Assembly (NCBI RefSeq): GCF_003268395.1
Contig: NZ_LQXQ01000001.1
Location: 16,026-80,025, forward strand
From: Acinetobacter sp. CFCC 10889
Lineage (GTDB): Bacteria > Pseudomonadota > Gammaproteobacteria > Pseudomonadales > Moraxellaceae
Length of the DNA stretch: 64,000 nucleotides
Reading direction: 5' to 3'
A program made the position numbers and the translations under genes. Each line of letters starts with the position of its first letter. The stretch's first letter is position 1. Of the stretch, positions 7,771 through 16,273 are shown in pieces. Under the pieces are notes generated by a model, which saw nothing but the letters and a program-made list of their open reading frames with translations, was not told where the DNA came from and searched no databases.

Positions 7771-7788
7771 ATTTTTTGCATATTCCTA
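7771..7788 (-). promoter_or_regulatory. AGGAATA late leader element
   Basis: TAGGAATATGCAAAAAATC, starting 64 nt before the 7717 start. CTAAAAATC (7720-7728) pairs with GATTTTTAG (7738-7746), with GGAATTAGAG in the loop as the likely ribosome site. Confidence 0.65.
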
Positions 7789-7798
7789 GTCTTAGTGC

Positions 7799-7827
7799 TT
7801 GATTTTTATTCTTAACATGGTTATAAC
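7799..7827 (+). promoter_or_regulatory. Sigma-70 promoter of the CRISPR-repeat small RNA
   Basis: -35 TTGATT (7799-7804), 17-bp spacer, -10 TATAAC (7822-7827). The expected start at about 7834-7836 coincides with the first base of repeat 1. It runs opposite to the flanking genes, so it serves no protein gene. Confidence 0.65.
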
Positions 7828-7834
7828 TATTCCT

Positions 7835-7968
7835 AGTTACTGCCGTACAGGCAGCTTAGAAATGTGAAACGATAGCTCGACTCCGTATTGATGTTTTCAC
7901 TGCCGCACAGGCAGCTTAGAAAAAACATGTGAGTTAAATTTTTTACTGCCATATAAGCAGCTTAAAGA
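7835..7968 (+). CRISPR. Mini-array: three type I-F-like repeats without cas genes
   Basis: Repeat 1 is 7835-7862 and repeat 2 is 7895-7922; each ends in GCAGCTTAGAAA and contains the stem CTGCC/GGCAG with a 5-nt loop. They differ from the type I-F consensus I remember (GTTCACTGCC, then GTACAGGCAGCTTAGAAA) mainly in the first four bases. The sequence between them, 7863-7894, is exactly 32 nt, the type I-F spacer length. Repeat 3 (7941-7968) follows after only 18 nt and has a weakened stem (CTGC/GCAG) and altered tail, so it is degenerate. Confidence 0.7.
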
Positions 7969-8025
7969 TACTGTCTTGTTACTACCCCAAAAAGGTAGCA
8001 AAAAGCCCGCAATTGCGGGCTTTTA
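7835..8025 (+). ncRNA. Small RNA with type I-F CRISPR repeat mimics (candidate RNA anti-CRISPR)
   Basis: A free-standing unit on the + strand between two minus-strand genes: promoter 7799-7827, two well-kept repeats, one decayed repeat, and a strong hairpin terminator at 7999-8026. No open reading frame of note lies in it. Repeat 1 sits at the predicted 5' end. From established knowledge, phages can carry solitary CRISPR repeat units that are transcribed and titrate Cas6/Csy proteins (Racr RNAs), and some viruses carry mini-arrays aimed at rivals. Which applies here is inference; the exact 32-nt spacer would suit a mature I-F guide RNA. The window holds no cas gene. Confidence 0.7.
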
Positions 8026-8027
8026 AA
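7983..8027. terminator. Bidirectional terminator ending the small RNA and the 8044 gene
   Basis: CTACC/GGTAG small hairpin, then AAAAAGCCCGCAATTGCGGGCTTTT (about 7998-8023). The T-run suits the + strand small RNA; the A-run on the other side suits the minus-strand gene. Confidence 0.8.
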
Positions 8028-8043
8028 TTTATATAACTTTAAT

Positions 8044-8298
8044 TTAAAGCTTTTGCATAATTGTTTTGAAAATATGAAAGTATGAAGGATTGTTTTCAAT
8101 TCCTAATTTGTTACACAGTGCATCAAAATTCTTATCATCTAATTGATCTATCGCCCAGTAGAATGTCCCTGCTTTATCTTCGCCAAATTCAGCAAGGCGA
8201 TATTTTTTCGATGCTATATACCCTGTATCATCGGGAAAAGCTTCTTGAAACACTTCAATAATTTTATTTGCGACATAGTTTAAACGCATTTCTTCCAT
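8044..8298 (-). CDS. Small unknown protein
   Basis: An 84-residue acidic protein, MEEMRLNYVANKIIEVF. The ATG at 8298 follows GGCGGTG of the upstream gene end; it is two nt past that stop. Sequence suggests a small alpha-beta fold (KYRLAEFGEDKAGTFYWAIDQLDDKNFDALCNKLGI). It is the last gene of a three-gene operon beside the CRISPR-like RNA. Function unknown; an anti-defence role is possible only by location. Confidence 0.6.
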   Translation of the reverse strand: MEEMRLNYVANKIIEVFQEAFPDDTGYIASKKYRLAEFGEDKAGTFYWAIDQLDDKNFDALCNKLGIENNPSYFHIFKTIMQKL

Positions 8299-8299
8299 T

Positions 8300-8704
8300 T
8301 TAAGCACCGCCTAATTTAACTTGATTTGTCATTAGTTTCTCCACATACGCCATTGAAGCGGCTAACATTGTACCATCTGCACGACCTAAAATAGCTTGCT
8401 CAATATTGTAGCGATAAGATGGGACATGAAGTGGATATACACCTTCTAAAAAAAATGTACACGCTTCATCTTTGCGTAAAGCCCAGTAAGCCTTTTCTAC
8501 AGCATGATCATAGTCTTTGTGTGTAGTAAATTTTGGTATTGGGTTTTTTTCTAACCATTGTATCAACAAAGCTGAAACATGCTCATCGCTTCTTAGATCA
8601 TCCATTGTAAGCAACCAATGATCTTCATATCCTGAAGCCTTAATTTTTTCATTTTCTACTGCAAGATATTGTTCTTGCATAGCGATTAAGTCCTGGTACA
8701 TCAT
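8300..8704 (-). CDS. Unknown protein
   Basis: A 134-residue acidic, mostly helical protein. It starts four nt after the 8708 gene stop with GGGAAT in place of a strong ribosome site; a second ATG follows at 8701. Visible pieces are an N-terminal helix (DLIAMQEQYLAVENEKI) and a central DHAVEKAYWALRKDEACTFF segment. No domain recognised. Co-transcribed with its two neighbours. Confidence 0.6.
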   Translation of the reverse strand: MMYQDLIAMQEQYLAVENEKIKASGYEDHWLLTMDDLRSDEHVSALLIQWLEKNPIPKFTTHKDYDHAVEKAYWALRKDEACTFFLEGVYPLHVPSYRYNIEQAILGRADGTMLAASMAYVEKLMTNQVKLGGA

Positions 8705-8707
8705 GTT

Positions 8708-9100
8708 TTATTCCCATGTATCCATTGCATTATCTAAAATATCTTGTGCAAATTGTTTAGAATCAATTTTTTCTACTTGTGATGGTTTTTTACCGTAATT
8801 TTGGATCTGATTCATGCGCCATACTTGTTGTAAGGCACTCACTTTACCAACTAAAAACATTAAATTGACTTCTTTGGCAAATTTGCTTTTTTCATCACGC
8901 CATTCATGATATTTTTCACCACTGCCCCAGTGCTGCACAATATCCTGGCTGCTAAGCATGTGATTGACCCCGCAATACGCACGGGCTTCACTTTCAATAA
9001 AACTATGCACATTATACGGCAGTGATTCCATAGAAAAATTACCCCAATCATTTAATAGATTTTCATTGAGAAAACTTTCTAAACTTAAATTTAAATCCAT
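8708..9100 (-). CDS. Unknown protein, first gene of a three-gene operon
   Basis: A 130-residue protein with no recognised family. It contains ESEARAYCGVNHMLSSQDIVQHWGSGEKYHEWRDEKSKFAKEVN, rich in His/Trp/charged residues, followed by a hydrophobic helix LMFLVGKVSALQQVW. There is no AGGAATA element before it; instead ten tandem AATCATAT octamers begin 60 nt upstream, so its control may differ from the late operons. Confidence 0.6.
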   Translation of the reverse strand: MDLNLSLESFLNENLLNDWGNFSMESLPYNVHSFIESEARAYCGVNHMLSSQDIVQHWGSGEKYHEWRDEKSKFAKEVNLMFLVGKVSALQQVWRMNQIQNYGKKPSQVEKIDSKQFAQDILDNAMDTWE

Positions 9101-9160
9101 ATTTTTTATTCCATTTGCTTCTTAACTGTTCTGATTATGCTTTACTCTTATTAGGAATGC

Positions 9161-9240
9161 AATCATATAATCATATAATCATATAATCATATAATCATAT
9201 AATCATATAATCATATAATCATATAATCATATAATCATAT
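9161..9240. repeat. Array of 10 tandem AATCATAT octamers
   Basis: Ten exact 8-bp units in the gap between the 9100 start and the 9299 stop, followed by TTTTATGATTT. It is the longest of six such arrays in the window. No spacers, so it is not CRISPR. Head-to-tail 8-bp sites suit cooperative binding of ribbon-helix-helix proteins. Confidence 0.9.
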
Positions 9241-9260
9241 AAGTAGTTTTATGATTTAAA

Positions 9261-9284
9261 ATAAATCCCGCACTAAGCGGGATC
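9261..9284 (-). terminator. Terminator after the 9299 gene
   Basis: ATCCCGC (9265-9271) pairs with GCGGGAT (9277-9283), followed on the minus strand by TTATTTT. Confidence 0.65.
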
Positions 9285-9298
9285 TAAATTAATGAAAC

Positions 9299-9742
9299 TT
9301 AGATATATTTCAGTCGGTTTTCATATTCATCTAAATTAATAAAATGTTGCTCATCATCATTCAGCGACCAAACTGTAGTCGTACATGGTACTAAACGGCG
9401 GTGCATTTTATAGAACTGATCGGCTGCAACCAACGTTGCCAAATCATCATTTGGTACAGTGTAGGCTTCCACGACATGCACGGGATATTGCGTGCGCTCA
9501 TAGAATGAATCCTCCGTTTCACCTGCATTGAGTGCAATAACACGCTCTACTGCGGGCAAATATGCGCCGTAGCCAATCCATGCGTCCACATGGTTTTTAG
9601 CCAACAATTGTGCATTTTCTTTCATGTTGCTGATTACTGTACTCACATAATCAGTCACGCCGTTTTGATTTAAAACCGCTGTCACATGGTCCACAATGGG
9701 CTTTAGGCTTTCTGGCTCTGGCGTTAATTTATTAATGTTCAT
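9299..9742 (-). CDS. Unknown protein downstream of the DarB-like gene
   Basis: A 147-residue protein that starts 8 nt after the DarB-like stop with AGGTGAAAC before the ATG, so it is translated from the same message. MNINKLTPEPESLKPIVDHV opens a helical N-terminal half; the C-terminal half contains FYERTQYPVHVVEAYTVPNDDLATLVAADQFY. No domain recognised. In P1 the dar genes encode proteins packaged in the head to protect incoming DNA; a role with the DarB-like protein is a guess from context. Confidence 0.6.
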   Translation of the reverse strand: MNINKLTPEPESLKPIVDHVTAVLNQNGVTDYVSTVISNMKENAQLLAKNHVDAWIGYGAYLPAVERVIALNAGETEDSFYERTQYPVHVVEAYTVPNDDLATLVAADQFYKMHRRLVPCTTTVWSLNDDEQHFINLDEYENRLKYI

Positions 9743-9749
9743 GTTTCAC

Positions 9750-12700
9750 CTATTCTTCAAAAAATTCTACTGAATCAAGTTTAAACCAGTCTTGCTGCAT
9801 CATCCATAACATCACTTCAGGTTCTATAATCCAACGAGTATTCCTATTATCCCACACACAGTTTTTACGCTGTGATGTGGCATAGGTTTTCATACGATCT
9901 TTGTAATCAGTTCTAAATGAATTACCAAATGAACCATTACCAATAAATGCCACACCAGTAATTTTTTGATTTTTAAATCGCCCAAGCCCTGTATGCAATT
10001 TGGTATATTTTTTCACCATACCTTCAGGACTAGACGCATCAACTGCATATTTTTTCAAAAGTTCTTTGAATGTATGCGTATTCATCACATTTTCTAAAAA
10101 GACTTCTGAATTTTCAGCCTCAATTAAACTATTTACTGCGATTGACTTGGCAATATCTGCTTTTTGCTCATCCGATAAAACTGTATCAAATGGGTACAAA
10201 CGAGAGCTTTCATTGTTAATTTGTTCAATAATATTGGCATTAACTTGACTTTGGTTTTCAAGAAAATATTCATGCGCTGCTTTTGATGATGATGGATCTC
10301 TAAACTTAATTTTATGATTATGTTTTTGAGCAATATAAAATATTTCATCCAACATAAATTGGTCTTTAAGCAAAGTATCACGCACAAAATCATTTAATTT
10401 TGCATTTGGGACTACCAGGCATGGGACATGATCATCATCCAATATTACATCTTTGATTAAACCATCAAATTTAGAATTGTAGGCTTTTACAAGATCTGGA
10501 TTATCAACATAAAGTTCGTTATAAATACTTTCATGCCAATAATACAAGCCATTTTTTAATTTAATTGAACGCAAACGTACCGTTGTATTCTGATCAATCC
10601 ATTGTGCTTGTTCTTCAGTTAATGCTTTTAAAACAGCAGCTTCTACTTCTGGAAAAATAGAACTAAAACGGCGAATATCAGTAGCATCACGTTTAGACAA
10701 TGATTCATAAGAATAAACATTGAGCTTGACCATTTCGATTTTTTCAAATTCCACAAAATCATCAATTGCTTTTTGACGATCCTGTGGCGCAATTGGTGCA
10801 ATATCTTTTGGTGTCACCCATGATGTTGTACTTAAACGTGGTGCAATTTCAATACCATTTTCAACACGGAATACGCCGTATAACAAATTACCGCCCACCG
10901 TTGCTTGACAAATATCACCCGCTTTACGCACTGTCCCATCTTCAAGTAATACAGCCGTGCCATTGAATAAAGCTTGTTTTTCGATCTGGGTAAATGGACT
11001 ATCTGCATAGTCTAAATACTGCTTCATAGAGGTTTCAGCCATGCGCTGAATTGACTCATGTGAATCTTTGAAGCGTTGATATAACTCGCCCTTTTCTGAA
11101 TCAATGATCCGCTGCGGCATACCACTGATAATATCATTCGTAACGCCGAAATGTGTCGAGCCTAAAGATTGAACAGACATGTTATCAATACTTTTTTGTT
11201 GAACTTTCCAAGCAAAGCTTTTATCCCAATTGATCACAATGTTGTTAGGGATAATGCCGTCATACGGTTTAATAATATCTTGCTTACGCTTTAAAATTTC
11301 TGCACGTTCTTCCGATGTTTTTGCCTTATCATCTTCCATCATCAATAAGGCATATTTGCGATAATCTGCCTTAATTTGATCAGAAATAACTTGTACTTTG
11401 GTTTGTCCCGCATTTTCAGCCGCTTTTTTGGCAATATTACCCAGTAAAGTGCTTTGTTTAACTGCTCGATCACGGCGGTTTTTTTGCTCACGGATTTCAC
11501 GCTCTTTTAAAAGTTCAGTGACTTTTTCTGGGCTATCCGCTTGAATCATCAAGTCATATTCATCATCACTTAATGCTTGAGATACCTTAACCGTTCCTTC
11601 TGTATCCTCTTTTTTATCCATTAAATGATCAATCCAATTGGCTTTCCCGCTTACCACCTGAACTTTATATTCATCAAATGTGCCATTAGCATTATAGAAA
11701 TAAACACGTACAGATTTTTGGGTGTTACCTTGACGAATACCACGACCATTGCGCTGCTGTAGGCTGTCTGGTGTCCATCCTGTTGTTAAATGGTGGAGTG
11801 CTTGCGTACCTTTTTGTAAGTCAATCCCTGTGTCTGCTTTTTTATTTGCAATAACAACGGTGAATTTGTTTTCTGCAAATTCATCCTGAATCGTTTGAAC
11901 GTCATCCGTGCTAGGCTTTCCAACTTTACCATCGGGCTTGGTTTGTGCGTTTAAAATTGCAATTTTTGCAGCGGGTACACCGCAATATTCAACCAATGCC
12001 TTTTTGATGATGTGATGCATTGAAACAGTGTCACAGAAAACAAGCTGCTTTGAATGTCCGAAATATAGTGGATTTGCCAACTCAAGTTTAAAGTTTTCCA
12101 AAAATGCTTGGACCTTTGCTGACAATTTCGGCTTAACAGAAAGCTTTTCTTTATCCGCAATTTCAAGTAGTGCCGCAATAGCCTTTGAATCATTCACTGT
12201 TAAACGTAATTGGTTTTTATCTTCATCGACAAAACAACGTGCTGTCACTTCATAAAGTGTATTGTCGCCAAAGTCTTTCGCCATACGTTTTACACGCATA
12301 TCTTCAGGCTGTACCAGTGGAAAATTACGTTCGGTTTCAACCTTAATGGCTTTTTTGTTGAATAGATCTGCAACTTTCCCCGCCATAGGAATACCATCTG
12401 CATCAATATCCACCACAAATGACCGGGTGACAGCAATATCTTCACCCATCAAAATAATGTCGGACATTTTAGAGATCAGATTAAATGGGCTTGCAATAAG
12501 GTCCATTGGTTCGCCCAGCATTTCGGAAACTTTGTCCAGATTTGCCATAGCATCCTCACTTACACCTAAACCACCGCCTTTAGTGACTTGTCGCGCTGTG
12601 ATATAGGCATCTTTCATCATGTCTAAGACATTTTTTTCGGATTCTGGCAAATCAATTTGCGTTTTTACATCTTCTTGATCGGGAATCTTTAAACCACGTT

Positions 12701-15700
12701 CTTTGGCTGTTTGGACGTTGGCGATGGTATGCAAGGCATTTTTAAGCAATTCAACGTTTTTAAAGCCTGTGAAGGTTTCTTCGTTTTTCAGATAGCCCGT
12801 AATGTCTTTGCTTTGTAGTAGCTCGGTATGAGCAAAGGTACTTAAAAAGTCATCAACTGAATTAATCGCTGCACCACCTAACATACGGCGGGCTTTTTCA
12901 TCACCAACAGCAAGCGATAACATTGTCATAATTTCAGCGGGGCTATTGGTGATCGGTGTCGCTGTAAGCAATACTACGCCGTCATTTAACTCATTTTGAC
13001 CACGTACATACCAAGACTTCACTTTTGCTGAAATCGCACGACCTGATAGCTGACTTTCAGCAAGCAATGAAAGCCCCGAAATACGCTGAAAATTCGAGTC
13101 ACCTTCAGCAGCATCACCATTTTTAAACATTTGTGCTTCATCAAATACGATGCTATCAATGCTTAGATCTTCAAAAAATGGATATTGCCCTTTATTTTTC
13201 TGCAAGATAGCTTCTTTTTTTGCAATAAAGGCTTTGGCTTTTTCAATATCCTTGTCTTTTTCTACACCATCCAATTTAAATCCGTAAAAATCCATAACAG
13301 TCTGATCTTTTAACGGGATCATGGTAAATGCATCGGATGTAATGATGATTTTACGATATGGCTTAGACAGCAGTAAGTTTAGATCCTTTGGATAATTACC
13401 CGACTTAATCCCATCTAAGCGGTTTTCATCACTACCAATCACCAAAACATCGTCTACATTGTCCAGACACATTTTCATGTCTTTGTACCATTTTGAAATG
13501 GTATGACTTGGCACAACAAACATGGTGCGTTTTTTAACACCAATATTGTGCATGGCTTGCGTTACAGCGATGGAAGTCATGGTTTTACCCAATCCCACAT
13601 CAAATGCAGTAATCCCCTCAAAACGGCGTGATAAACGGCGTACTTCTTCGTTTTGGTAGGTATTCATACCTTTGAATGTGTCAAGCTTTGGGTTAAAGCC
13701 TGTGATTTCTAACGGACTGTCATCTAACTCAGTCGTCATTTCCTTGTGTTTTGGATCGTTAATCTTCTGATTTAACAGGTCCATAAACCCAACATTAGAC
13801 TGCAAATATGCGTTAAATGTGGAATCCATTTCTTTTGCATATTCCAATAATTCAGCATAAATAAAATCAAACTGTGCTTGCGTCAGTGAGTCTTTTTTTG
13901 CTTTGATATGGAAATTTGAACCGTTATTTAACGAATCTAAAATACGATTTAAAAAATATGCCTGAACTCGATGATCTTTACGTGCTTTGTCTGCACCATC
14001 ATATTTGTAACGTCTTAAAACAAAATCTAAGCTTTCTGCTTTCTGCGCTAATGTAATTTTCCCATCTAAATCAGTGACAACATCAGCCCCACCGTATGCA
14101 CCTAAAAATTCGGCTTTGGTTTGAAAATCTACGTTTGTCGCACGTAAACCAAGATTCAATTTGGTTACATCAACATTATGGGTAAATTCAAAGGATTTCT
14201 GTCGCTGTTTGATCAATTTGCCTTTGATTTCTGGATCTGTGGCATTTTTGATTTGTTCATCAATACGTGCCAAGAAATCGCCGTGATTGCCTGTGTAATA
14301 GTCACGGTTTAAGGATACTTTTGTACCATCTGCATTGATTGCATAGTCATCATTGGTTAATGGGTTAAAATTAGGATCTGATTTACGAATTTCCGCAATA
14401 TCAACCATCCAATTATCTGCCTGTCCGCGATAAATCGCATTTTCATAGGCTTCTTTGGCATTAAGTTGAATATCTAAATTGATTGATTTGCCATACCAAT
14501 GATCCGATAAGCCATTTGTACCATTGCTATCAAATGCAATGTTGGCTTGACGTAATTCTGTTTTAAACAGTGTGTGTTTGATTTGGTTCTGATTGATCAG
14601 TGCTGCATGTGTCACCATGCCCGATGTAAGCTCTGGGAATGCTTCAGCGTAATTATCAACACGGCCAACGGTATCTAATACGTGCTTAACAGATAAAATC
14701 GTCAACCAGGCATTAAAATTCGCATTTTGTTTAGGTTCGCTTACAACATTAGACAGCTTTTGTACCCATTCAGGCGGGTTTTTACCTGAAGATTGGCAAT
14801 AACCGATCATTTGCGTTAAATGATCATGTGTCATACGTGCGTTATATGCAGCTAATGGCGTTTCAAAGTCAGACTCATGACTAAAACGTGCGATGGTTTT
14901 AGATGGTGTCCATTTGCCATTTTGATACTCGAATGTTGTACCCGCCATGACACGCACATCACCCTCTTGTACTGGCAATGTTTGCGGCACTTCAGCAAGG
15001 TTTAAGGTTTCAAAATTAATACGGCTATCTGGAAAGCGTTTAATTAGTTTAAGGATGTTTGGCAAGCTATCATTATTGACAACTTTTTCGATTTCTTCCG
15101 CTTTATTTCGGAAGTTGGCCACTTTGGTAATTTCACCAAGTACGAATTTTTTCCCTTCTGTTTTGAAGTATTTGCCGTCAATAATATCTTTATCTAAAAC
15201 ACGGGATTCAGTTAAGGTTTCTAAGCCGCCGTTTTCATAAAGTTGCTGAATTTTATCAGTCATTTCTTCGCTATGTTTGCGATAAACCAATAGATCCGTT
15301 ACAACGTCTGCACCTGTACTGTGGAAAATACTTGTCGGCAAACGATATGCACCAACCAATTCAGCTTTAAGTGAAATTTGATGACGGAATTTACGAAATG
15401 ATGCACCTGTCATTAACTTAGTATGAGCAATGAAGATTGCCAATTTACCGTGCTTTAATTTGTCGATTGAGCGTTTTACGAAATAAGAATCTAGCGGATC
15501 TTTGTCGTAAATATCGTATTGTGGATTAGCTCCACGATCTGCATTAGAGCCAAACGGCACGTTGGTAATGATTGCATCATAGGTATTATCAGCGGTTTGC
15601 GCTGCGACTTTTTCAAATGGGCTAACAATGACATTATGATTACTTTCATCATTGACCAATGCATTGATTTTTCCCGATACATCGTTCAATTCAACACTCT

Positions 15701-16130
15701 GCATCACCACATTTTCAGGGCGACCCGCTGCAAAAATACCTGTACCCGCTGACGGATCTAAGACTAAACCACCATCAAAGCCCATATCATTAAGTAGCGA
15801 CCACATTTGATCAGCAAGTGGCTTGGGTGTGTAGTATTCGTATTGACTGCCTTTAACACCCTCAACCTCTAAATTACCGCCTTTACCTGTGTATTTCGAT
15901 AAAATTTCTTTTTGTTCTTCTGTGGCACTTTCCCCAGTACCATCAATCAAACGCATGGTTTCAACTGCTTTGTTATTGGCTTTTTGACGTACCGATGGGG
16001 TAACTTTGGTTTCTTTAAAACCATAACGACCTTGCGGCTCTGGCAGCGGATTAAGCTGTTCTTTCATTTTGCGGCTTGCTTCGATAAAGGTATCTAAAGC
16101 ATTTAAAACTGACGGGTTACTTTTAGGCAT
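9750..16130 (-). CDS. darB: DarB-like giant methylase-helicase, antirestriction protein
   Basis: A 2126-residue protein. Residues ~95-300 form an adenine-methylase-like domain: VLDPSAGTGIFA is the SAM motif, and TNVPFGS stands where N-P-P-[YF] is expected. Residues ~830-1500 form a superfamily 2/SNF2-type helicase: DVGLGKT (Walker A, about residue 843), VFDEAQM (Walker B, about 995), LLTATPITNS (motif III) and QQRNGRGIRQGN (motif VI). P1 DarB, of similar size and layout, enters with the DNA and blocks type I restriction in cis. Here it heads an operon with a leader element 66 nt upstream. Whether the methylase half is active is open, given Val in the catalytic motif. Confidence 0.85.
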   Translation of the reverse strand: MPKSNPSVLNALDTFIEASRKMKEQLNPLPEPQGRYGFKETKVTPSVRQKANNKAVETMRLIDGTGESATEEQKEILSKYTGKGGNLEVEGVKGSQYEYYTPKPLADQMWSLLNDMGFDGGLVLDPSAGTGIFAAGRPENVVMQSVELNDVSGKINALVNDESNHNVIVSPFEKVAAQTADNTYDAIITNVPFGSNADRGANPQYDIYDKDPLDSYFVKRSIDKLKHGKLAIFIAHTKLMTGASFRKFRHQISLKAELVGAYRLPTSIFHSTGADVVTDLLVYRKHSEEMTDKIQQLYENGGLETLTESRVLDKDIIDGKYFKTEGKKFVLGEITKVANFRNKAEEIEKVVNNDSLPNILKLIKRFPDSRINFETLNLAEVPQTLPVQEGDVRVMAGTTFEYQNGKWTPSKTIARFSHESDFETPLAAYNARMTHDHLTQMIGYCQSSGKNPPEWVQKLSNVVSEPKQNANFNAWLTILSVKHVLDTVGRVDNYAEAFPELTSGMVTHAALINQNQIKHTLFKTELRQANIAFDSNGTNGLSDHWYGKSINLDIQLNAKEAYENAIYRGQADNWMVDIAEIRKSDPNFNPLTNDDYAINADGTKVSLNRDYYTGNHGDFLARIDEQIKNATDPEIKGKLIKQRQKSFEFTHNVDVTKLNLGLRATNVDFQTKAEFLGAYGGADVVTDLDGKITLAQKAESLDFVLRRYKYDGADKARKDHRVQAYFLNRILDSLNNGSNFHIKAKKDSLTQAQFDFIYAELLEYAKEMDSTFNAYLQSNVGFMDLLNQKINDPKHKEMTTELDDSPLEITGFNPKLDTFKGMNTYQNEEVRRLSRRFEGITAFDVGLGKTMTSIAVTQAMHNIGVKKRTMFVVPSHTISKWYKDMKMCLDNVDDVLVIGSDENRLDGIKSGNYPKDLNLLLSKPYRKIIITSDAFTMIPLKDQTVMDFYGFKLDGVEKDKDIEKAKAFIAKKEAILQKNKGQYPFFEDLSIDSIVFDEAQMFKNGDAAEGDSNFQRISGLSLLAESQLSGRAISAKVKSWYVRGQNELNDGVVLLTATPITNSPAEIMTMLSLAVGDEKARRMLGGAAINSVDDFLSTFAHTELLQSKDITGYLKNEETFTGFKNVELLKNALHTIANVQTAKERGLKIPDQEDVKTQIDLPESEKNVLDMMKDAYITARQVTKGGGLGVSEDAMANLDKVSEMLGEPMDLIASPFNLISKMSDIILMGEDIAVTRSFVVDIDADGIPMAGKVADLFNKKAIKVETERNFPLVQPEDMRVKRMAKDFGDNTLYEVTARCFVDEDKNQLRLTVNDSKAIAALLEIADKEKLSVKPKLSAKVQAFLENFKLELANPLYFGHSKQLVFCDTVSMHHIIKKALVEYCGVPAAKIAILNAQTKPDGKVGKPSTDDVQTIQDEFAENKFTVVIANKKADTGIDLQKGTQALHHLTTGWTPDSLQQRNGRGIRQGNTQKSVRVYFYNANGTFDEYKVQVVSGKANWIDHLMDKKEDTEGTVKVSQALSDDEYDLMIQADSPEKVTELLKEREIREQKNRRDRAVKQSTLLGNIAKKAAENAGQTKVQVISDQIKADYRKYALLMMEDDKAKTSEERAEILKRKQDIIKPYDGIIPNNIVINWDKSFAWKVQQKSIDNMSVQSLGSTHFGVTNDIISGMPQRIIDSEKGELYQRFKDSHESIQRMAETSMKQYLDYADSPFTQIEKQALFNGTAVLLEDGTVRKAGDICQATVGGNLLYGVFRVENGIEIAPRLSTTSWVTPKDIAPIAPQDRQKAIDDFVEFEKIEMVKLNVYSYESLSKRDATDIRRFSSIFPEVEAAVLKALTEEQAQWIDQNTTVRLRSIKLKNGLYYWHESIYNELYVDNPDLVKAYNSKFDGLIKDVILDDDHVPCLVVPNAKLNDFVRDTLLKDQFMLDEIFYIAQKHNHKIKFRDPSSSKAAHEYFLENQSQVNANIIEQINNESSRLYPFDTVLSDEQKADIAKSIAVNSLIEAENSEVFLENVMNTHTFKELLKKYAVDASSPEGMVKKYTKLHTGLGRFKNQKITGVAFIGNGSFGNSFRTDYKDRMKTYATSQRKNCVWDNRNTRWIIEPEVMLWMMQQDWFKLDSVEFFEE

Positions 16131-16185
16131 TTTGAAAACTCAAAATAGAAAAAATCCTTTTGAGTTTGATGAAGTTATAAAAATG

Positions 16186-16203
16186 CGTTTTTGGATATTC
16201 CTA
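16186..16203 (-). promoter_or_regulatory. AGGAATA late leader element
   Basis: TTAGGAATATCCAAAAACG, 66 nt before the DarB-like start. AAACTCAAAA (16136-16145) pairs with TTTTGAGTTT (16158-16167); AAAAGG lies in the 5' arm. Confidence 0.7.
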
Positions 16204-16210
16204 AAAAAAT

Positions 16211-16234
16211 AATCATATAATCATATAATCATAT
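16211..16234. repeat. Three tandem AATCATAT octamers
   Basis: Three exact units followed by ATGTGATTT, between the DarB leader element and the preceding terminator. Confidence 0.85.
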
Positions 16235-16245
16235 ATGTGATTTAT

Positions 16246-16267
16246 AAAAATCCCCGACTTGCGGGGA
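16246..16267 (-). terminator. Terminator after the 16274 gene
   Basis: ATCCCCG/CGGGGAT hairpin with TTTTT on the minus strand, seven nt after the stop. Confidence 0.8.
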
Positions 16268-16273
16268 TCTACT

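Noticed and set aside
10000..10248. Plus-strand frames inside the DarB-like gene
   Set aside because: They are antisense shadows of a long continuous gene with clear motifs.
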